From Anaerolineales bacterium UBA5195 (GTDB lineage Bacteria; Chloroflexota; Anaerolineae; Anaerolineales; Villigracilaceae): a DNA stretch of 64,000 nt. Made by a program: the position numbers and the translations under genes. Positions 59,384 through 64,000 of this stretch are shown piece after piece (position 1 is the stretch's first letter; each line of letters opens with the position of its first letter). The notes under the pieces are model-generated. The model did not search any database and was not told the origin of the DNA. It saw only the letters and a program-made list of their open reading frames with translations. Location: positions 1 to 64,000 of the forward strand of contig DHVZ01000069.1 in the NCBI GenBank assembly GCA_002412925.1. The letters are read 5' to 3'.

Positions 59384-59433
59384 GTGCCCCCAAGAAGTCA
59401 CGTATCAATTATGTGTTGGGTTTTTGAGAGGGT
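59384..59433 (+). repeat. 50-bp dispersed intergenic repeat, copy 4
   Basis: Begins GTGCCCCCAAGAAGTCACG and ends GTTTTTGAGAGGGT. It lies 21 bp beyond the stop codon of the Gfo/Idh/MocA gene. It shares with copy 3 the internal string AATTATGTGTTGGGTTTTTG. Confidence 0.7.
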
Positions 59434-59454
59434 GCTTGAGCTGGAAACGCACGA

Positions 59455-60600
59455 TTACAGTGCCTGTATGGCTGGATCGAGCGGCAGCCTGACCGGTTGG
59501 CCGTCTTCCAGGGATGACTGCCGGATAGCCAGGGTAATCTCCTGATCCAGATAGGCCTGCCTTGGGCCATAGGTAGGTTCGGTCCCCTCTCGGATTGCCT
59601 TGGCCAGGCTCAGAATACAGCCTGCCACGCCGATTTCATCATCATGCCATTGCGGAGCGCGCCCTTGTTCCTGTGGGCGGAAGGGATTGTCCCAGCGGAC
59701 GATGGGCAAGTCGGGATCGCCGGTATGCGCCAGCATGGCCAACAGCGCACCGCCATCCACCCGTTCGAAACGCCGTTCTAGCTGGACCAGGCGTGGCGCT
59801 TCCCCACCTTCGGCCAGGAGAGTCAACTGCTCCTGGACTTCCAATCCCATACCAACCGTCATCCCCATCCCCTTTTCAGCCAAGAAGCGGCTGGAACGCC
59901 ACCAGCGCAAGGGTGAGTCGTAGCCGACATCCGTCCAGTGATAGAGGCCCAACTGGCCACCGGCAAACTCGATCATGCCATGTTCCTGAGTTTCGGTTCG
60001 CGCCTCGCGACTGCCAGAGAGACGCGCCCAATGCGGAGCCAGTTCGTAGGAGCGGACCGCCCCCTGCACCTGGGCCGGTTGGGCCTCAAAGCCCAGGTAG
60101 CTGCGCATGACGCTCACGCCGTGGTACCCATGCCCGGCAAAATCGTTGAACGATGAGTAAACCCGCCCGAACAAACCACTCTTCAACAGCTTGAGCTTGA
60201 TCTGTTCCAATGGGCGGCGATGAAACTGTTCAGCCACTTCGATCTTCAACCCGCGCGCTTGGGCCGCTGCAATGATCGTCTGTGCCTCGCTCAACTTGTG
60301 GGCAATCGGCGTCTCCAAAAGAACATGTAGGCCGCTTTCAACCGCCATCAACCCGGCTTCGCCGTTTGCAATGTAGGCTACTGAGACAATCCCGATTTGT
60401 GGAGCGGTCTCACGTTTCAGTTTTTCGAGGTCGGTGTACCAGGGCACGCTGAGAGATTCACCCAGTTTGCGGGCAGAGTCGGCGCTGCGGCCCCAGACCG
60501 AGACCAGTTCAACTTCTGGGAGGGCCGCCAGCAGCGGGCCGTAGAGATAAGACGAGCGGGCCGCCGTTCCGAGAATGGCAATGCGCAGTGGGTCAGTCAT
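59455..60600 (-). CDS. Gfo/Idh/MocA family protein
   Basis: 381-residue NAD(P)-dependent oxidoreductase-like protein. The Rossmann domain (about 1-120) begins with RIAILGTAARSSYLYGPLL and the C-terminal alpha/beta domain follows (FHRRPLEQIKLKLL, GHGYHGVSVMRSYLGF). The usual EKP motif, whose Lys is catalytic, reads ETP here (LLETPIAHK), and the first glycine loop is also atypical. It may therefore be a divergent enzyme or a non-redox relative. ATG 60600 has GGAG 6 nt upstream. It is located 26 nt after the GH2 gene and is the last gene of a minus-strand operon entering from the right edge. Confidence 0.85.
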   Translation of the reverse strand: MTDPLRIAILGTAARSSYLYGPLLAALPEVELVSVWGRSADSARKLGESLSVPWYTDLEKLKRETAPQIGIVSVAYIANGEAGLMAVESGLHVLLETPIAHKLSEAQTIIAAAQARGLKIEVAEQFHRRPLEQIKLKLLKSGLFGRVYSSFNDFAGHGYHGVSVMRSYLGFEAQPAQVQGAVRSYELAPHWARLSGSREARTETQEHGMIEFAGGQLGLYHWTDVGYDSPLRWWRSSRFLAEKGMGMTVGMGLEVQEQLTLLAEGGEAPRLVQLERRFERVDGGALLAMLAHTGDPDLPIVRWDNPFRPQEQGRAPQWHDDEIGVAGCILSLAKAIREGTEPTYGPRQAYLDQEITLAIRQSSLEDGQPVRLPLDPAIQAL

Positions 60601-60626
60601 GGTCAACTCCTACTTCAGCAGATAAG

Positions 60627-62870
60627 TTACGGGAGAAATTCTCCCTTGGCGTTGTACGAGCGTTCGATGACAGTATACCCCGTTGGCCGGACGAAGCTAA
60701 TGGTTAAAATAATGTCACTCTGCGGCACCACCAGCGGGATTTCGCCCGTCCATTCGGCAGCAGGGGCCAGAGTGGGCAAGGCTAGGTCACCGGCTGAAAA
60801 TTCCGTCAGCTCATCCGGAGAGGAGAGTCTCCAGTGTAGTTTGTAGCCGCGCAGTGTATAGGCCGGTAAATCCGTCTCGACCGGCCCGCGAGTGTACATG
60901 CTGATGGTCGCAGTGCGCTTGCCATCTGCCAGCGGGGAAAGAGTCAGAGCATCAATCAGAATGGGAGAAAATTCTTCGCGCAAAACTTCCCAGGATGGGC
61001 GTTTATTACGCGCGGGATCGACCACCCCCATCACAAACTTGGAACGGGTGCGGTAATCCTGATAGGTCCAGAAAATGGCCCCGGCCACAAAAGGTTTGGT
61101 GCGAAAGACAGCCATCTGCTCCCGAATCAGCAGGCGGCGTTGTTCATCGGCCAATTCGCTATCGGGCGGGGTTCCATCGGGGATAAAATAATATTCTTCG
61201 GGGGTCAGGGTGGAGGTTGCCGGCCCCCATAACCGATTCCAGTTGGGTTCAAAGCCAAACTCAGAGATGATCACCATTTTCTCCGGCCAGGCCGCGTGAA
61301 TGGCATCCAGGGAAGCAGATAAATTCTCTTTCGGTCCACCCCAGCCACCCCAGTACTGGTTCATCATCACAAAATCCGAGTAAGCGGTCGCATCCGCATT
61401 CGGGTTCGTGTACAGCCGATTTGAGGCAAATCCCACCGGGCGGGTGGCATCGAGCGACTTGACATAAGCAATCATCTCTTTAACGAAGTTGTGCCCGGCA
61501 GAGGTTTCTGACTCGATCTCATTGCCGATGCTCCAAGCCCAAATGGCTGGATGGTTGTACTGAGTGGTAATCATCTCGAGCAACTGCTGTTTCACCAGCG
61601 CCTGCATTTTCGGCATCGCCATCTGTTGAGCCGATAACTGCCAGGCCGGGATTTCCGGAATCAGCAGAATCCCATGCCGGTCGGCGTAATCCAGGATAAA
61701 TTCGGCCTGCGGATAATGCACCGGGCGGCTCAAAACCTCGTTGAGCGCCTTTATATCCTCATAGTCCGCCGCCATGATCTGAACCGATTCTGCCAGGCCG
61801 AACTGGGGCGAGTCGGCATGACGGGTGACCCCCACCAGCCGGACCGACTCACCGTTCAGGAGCATTTGCCCGTTTTTTAGTTCAACTGAGCGAATCCCAA
61901 AAATGGACTCAAGCCGATGAACTTCCTGCCCATCTTTTTCCACCAAGACAGCCAGGAGGTAGAGATTGGGATGATCAAAATGCCAAAGCCTGGGGTTGGA
62001 TAGAGTGGCTGACAACTTCAAGCTGAAAGGTTGACCGGGGACCAGCGAAACCGCCTCCCTGGAGCCTGAGTCGAAAACAACCTGGCGGGTTCCTTCCTCC
62101 AAAATTTTAAAGCTGACCAGACCCTCGAATGGGTTGGTCGAAACATTTTCAAGGATCACGCTGGAAGTAATCTCTGCGGAATCGGCCTGATCCGTCCCGG
62201 TGAGATGAGGCACGGCCACAATTTGCTGCCCGCTGAGGTAGACCGGGTTGGTTGCCTCCAGGCTAACAGAACGGACAATCCCGCCATAATTCCACCAGTC
62301 ATACGACCAGCCGGCGCGTAATTCAGCCGGGATGCGCACAGAATTGATTTTGTTATCCACCCGCACGGCAATGACATTCTCCTGCCCGGGTTTCAACAAG
62401 CTGCTGACCTCGAATTCGAAGGGGGTATACCCACCTTCGTGTTCGCCCACGGGTACGCCGTTGATCCAAACCTGCGCCAGGTAGAAAACCGCCTGGAAAC
62501 GCAGCCGCAGGTGCAGCGCTTCCAGGTTTTTGGGCAAAGTGAATTGATAACGATACCAGGCCAGCCCATTGTATTGGGAATATTTGGGCATCACGTTCCA
62601 GGTATGTGGCACTGCAACGGTTTGCCAGGCAGAATCGTCATACTCAGGCGCGAACCAGGCCTGGGCTTCGCCCTTCTGTTTGGCATCGACCGCAAAACGC
62701 CAGTCTCCATCCAGGGAGAGGAAATTAACCGGGCGAATGACAAGGGTTGAAATTTTGGGAGTGGGTCTCATGGGTTCCTGTGTACTTTCCATCTTCGAGG
62801 TCACTGGCTGGCAGACAGTCAAAAGCAGCAGGCAGGCAAGCATTCCGGGGAGAAAGCGGATCAGTTTCAT
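60627..62870 (-). CDS. Glycoside hydrolase family 2 lipoprotein
   Basis: 747-residue GH2 enzyme exported as a probable lipoprotein (signal ending LLTVC, Cys20; the lipobox is acceptable but not ideal). Jelly-roll domain about 45-210 (SLDGDWRFAVD, VPHTWN, WYRYQF, AVFYLAQVWING); immunoglobulin-like domain about 215-330; TIM barrel about 330-620 with acid/base Glu451 in WSIGNEIE and nucleophile Glu537 in IISEFGF. Activity could be beta-glucuronidase, beta-galactosidase or beta-mannosidase; the sequence alone does not decide. ATG 62870 is chosen over a TTG one codon earlier. It lies 27 nt after the partial binding-protein gene. Confidence 0.88.
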   Translation of the reverse strand: MKLIRFLPGMLACLLLLTVCQPVTSKMESTQEPMRPTPKISTLVIRPVNFLSLDGDWRFAVDAKQKGEAQAWFAPEYDDSAWQTVAVPHTWNVMPKYSQYNGLAWYRYQFTLPKNLEALHLRLRFQAVFYLAQVWINGVPVGEHEGGYTPFEFEVSSLLKPGQENVIAVRVDNKINSVRIPAELRAGWSYDWWNYGGIVRSVSLEATNPVYLSGQQIVAVPHLTGTDQADSAEITSSVILENVSTNPFEGLVSFKILEEGTRQVVFDSGSREAVSLVPGQPFSLKLSATLSNPRLWHFDHPNLYLLAVLVEKDGQEVHRLESIFGIRSVELKNGQMLLNGESVRLVGVTRHADSPQFGLAESVQIMAADYEDIKALNEVLSRPVHYPQAEFILDYADRHGILLIPEIPAWQLSAQQMAMPKMQALVKQQLLEMITTQYNHPAIWAWSIGNEIESETSAGHNFVKEMIAYVKSLDATRPVGFASNRLYTNPNADATAYSDFVMMNQYWGGWGGPKENLSASLDAIHAAWPEKMVIISEFGFEPNWNRLWGPATSTLTPEEYYFIPDGTPPDSELADEQRRLLIREQMAVFRTKPFVAGAIFWTYQDYRTRSKFVMGVVDPARNKRPSWEVLREEFSPILIDALTLSPLADGKRTATISMYTRGPVETDLPAYTLRGYKLHWRLSSPDELTEFSAGDLALPTLAPAAEWTGEIPLVVPQSDIILTISFVRPTGYTVIERSYNAKGEFLP

Positions 62871-62897
62871 CAAACGGCAGCTCCAGTTTTGAAAAAG

Positions 62898-64000
62898 CTA
62901 TTCCAACCACAATCTGACCCTCCGGGCAATCGGTTCAAGTTCTCGCAACAAGATCGGCCTAACCTCCGTGCGCGGGTCAGCAATGATCTGGCTCCAAACC
63001 CGGCCAATTGCATTGGAAAGCATATCTTCGATCAACCCGCTTAACCGCATGTTCACATACGTTCGCCCCTCGAGGACACTTTTAGCGAAAACGCTCAAAT
63101 ACGGGTCTTCTTTAAAATAGCCTTCATTCAGAACGCTCAAACGAGCTGGAAAAAGGCCGGCTCGAATGGCGAAATCCAGTTGTGTTTCGTGCGTGGTCAA
63201 ATGGCGGATGAGTTCAACGGCTTTCTCTGGCTGAGGTGAGTTTTGCCAGAGAACCAGGCTGGAACCGCCAACATAGATCGGCCCCGGAGCCAGGGCCACC
63301 CCGAGATTGACTTTGATCTCAGGAGAGACCTCGTGGAGCGCCGCAGCTGAGGCACCGCTGAGGATGACAGCGACCTTGCGTTCTTGAAACCACTTTCCAA
63401 CTTCTGTGGCCTCGGGGTTTTGGCCTGCCTGTGGCATAAAACGATAAAGGTTGAAATAGCGGATTAATGCCTCAAGGGCTTCGGATTGGTCAAAGAGAAT
63501 CTGATTCTCTTGACCAATTTCACCGCCCAGCCCCCAGATCCAGGTGCAGGCAATTTGAAAAGTATTCAACTTGTTGGCAGTGCCAACCGCCCAGGGGGAT
63601 TGAAACCCCTTTTGCTGCAAGCGATCAAAGGCTTGTTCCATGTTTTCGAAAGAGGTAAAAGCCGTCGTTTCATCCACCCCGGCCTCTTCGAAGATATCGC
63701 GCCAGAAAAGCACGGCGCGCGGATCCACAATCCAGGGCACAGCATAGTGATTTCCAGCAGCATTCAGCGTGTTCCAGGCCACCGGTACAAAGGCAGAAGC
63801 GCCTCCAAAAGAGTCGATTTCCTTTGGAGAGAATAAGCGCAGGGAATTCATCGCCGCCAGGTCATTCACCAACGGCGCGCCAACCTGTGACACATCCACT
63901 CCCTGTCCATGCAGTGCCATGGCAGTAATTTCTGGCTTGTAATTGTTCCAAGGGATGTCTTGAAGCTGGACAGGCCTGGCCTGGGCTCGATTAAATGGTG
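62898..64000 (-). CDS. Family-1 solute-binding protein, N-terminally truncated by the window edge
   Basis: The minus-strand frame remains open to the right end of the window (367 codons visible), so its start is outside. The visible part has the CUT1 receptor pattern: VPWIVDPRAVLFWRDIFEEAGVD, WIWGLGGEI, VGKWFQERKVAVILSG and YVGGSSLVLWQNSPQPEKA near the cleft, and a C-terminal helical region. It would be an extracellular receptor for an oligosaccharide processed by the adjacent GH2 lipoprotein. Permease genes, if any, are not in the window. Confidence 0.88.
   Translation of the reverse strand, partial: PFNRAQARPVQLQDIPWNNYKPEITAMALHGQGVDVSQVGAPLVNDLAAMNSLRLFSPKEIDSFGGASAFVPVAWNTLNAAGNHYAVPWIVDPRAVLFWRDIFEEAGVDETTAFTSFENMEQAFDRLQQKGFQSPWAVGTANKLNTFQIACTWIWGLGGEIGQENQILFDQSEALEALIRYFNLYRFMPQAGQNPEATEVGKWFQERKVAVILSGASAAALHEVSPEIKVNLGVALAPGPIYVGGSSLVLWQNSPQPEKAVELIRHLTTHETQLDFAIRAGLFPARLSVLNEGYFKEDPYLSVFAKSVLEGRTYVNMRLSGLIEDMLSNAIGRVWSQIIADPRTEVRPILLRELEPIARRVRLWLE

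Noticed and set aside
1..64000. CRISPR arrays, rRNA genes, complete insertion sequences or prophage genes
   Set aside because: No regularly spaced repeats, rRNA-like sequence, transposase or phage structural genes were seen on either strand.

Overview
The window reads as a chromosomal segment of a Gram-positive-type (monoderm) heterotroph, most likely a member of Chloroflexota class Anaerolineae. The reasons are indirect: solute-binding lipoproteins with long Ala/Pro/Glu linkers after the lipobox Cys, a very dense set of ABC sugar uptake operons with LacI/SorC regulators, intracellular glycoside hydrolases, and a mixed GC content. No rRNA or other taxonomic marker is present, so this is inference.

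Layout. (1) 1-3222, plus strand: the end of a xylF-type binding protein, then xylG and xylH. (2) 3310-14315, minus strand: a xylan/xylo-oligosaccharide operon (LacI regulator; binding protein; two permeases; GH43, GH8, GH10 and GH3 enzymes), with a perfect 24-bp operator in front of the binding protein and a related operator in front of the regulator. (3) 14618-17463: PerR-type repressor and KatG catalase-peroxidase. (4) 17464-24536: a repeat-rich stretch around a DUF485/ActP-type acetate symporter pair and a very large PHP-Cache-PAS-CBS-DUF294 fusion protein, followed by a tRNA-Asp-like 3' fragment and a PIN-toxin remnant. (5) 24537-30911: a tightly coupled three-gene sensory operon (sugar-binding lipoprotein, hybrid histidine kinase, Hpt-REC-REC-GGDEF diguanylate cyclase). 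(6) 31281-46886: a long minus-strand pentose operon (split transketolase, FGGY kinase, DUF2291 protein, RbsA/RbsC, a tandem-duplicated RbsB, RbsK, RbsD, a fucose/arabinose-isomerase-fold protein, a PAS-GAF protein and an apiosidase-like DUF4038 hydrolase) divergent from a SorC regulator. (7) 47130-59097: a LacI-controlled operon with another tandem-duplicated binding protein, two permeases, a GH38 alpha-mannosidase, a GH65 phosphorylase and a PfkB kinase. (8) 59455-64000: Gfo/Idh/MocA protein, GH2 lipoprotein and a truncated binding protein.

Together the genes describe uptake and mostly intracellular breakdown of plant cell-wall sugars: xylose and xylo-oligosaccharides, a pentose that may be branched (apiose-like), and mannosidic/glucosidic oligosaccharides, with a sugar-responsive c-di-GMP pathway and an acetate/carboxylate-linked signalling protein beside them. 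The least ordinary items are the five-module PHP-to-nucleotidyltransferase fusion, the binding-protein/kinase/cyclase operon, two unrelated binding proteins that have each been tandemly duplicated within one chain, and two families of short dispersed intergenic repeats.
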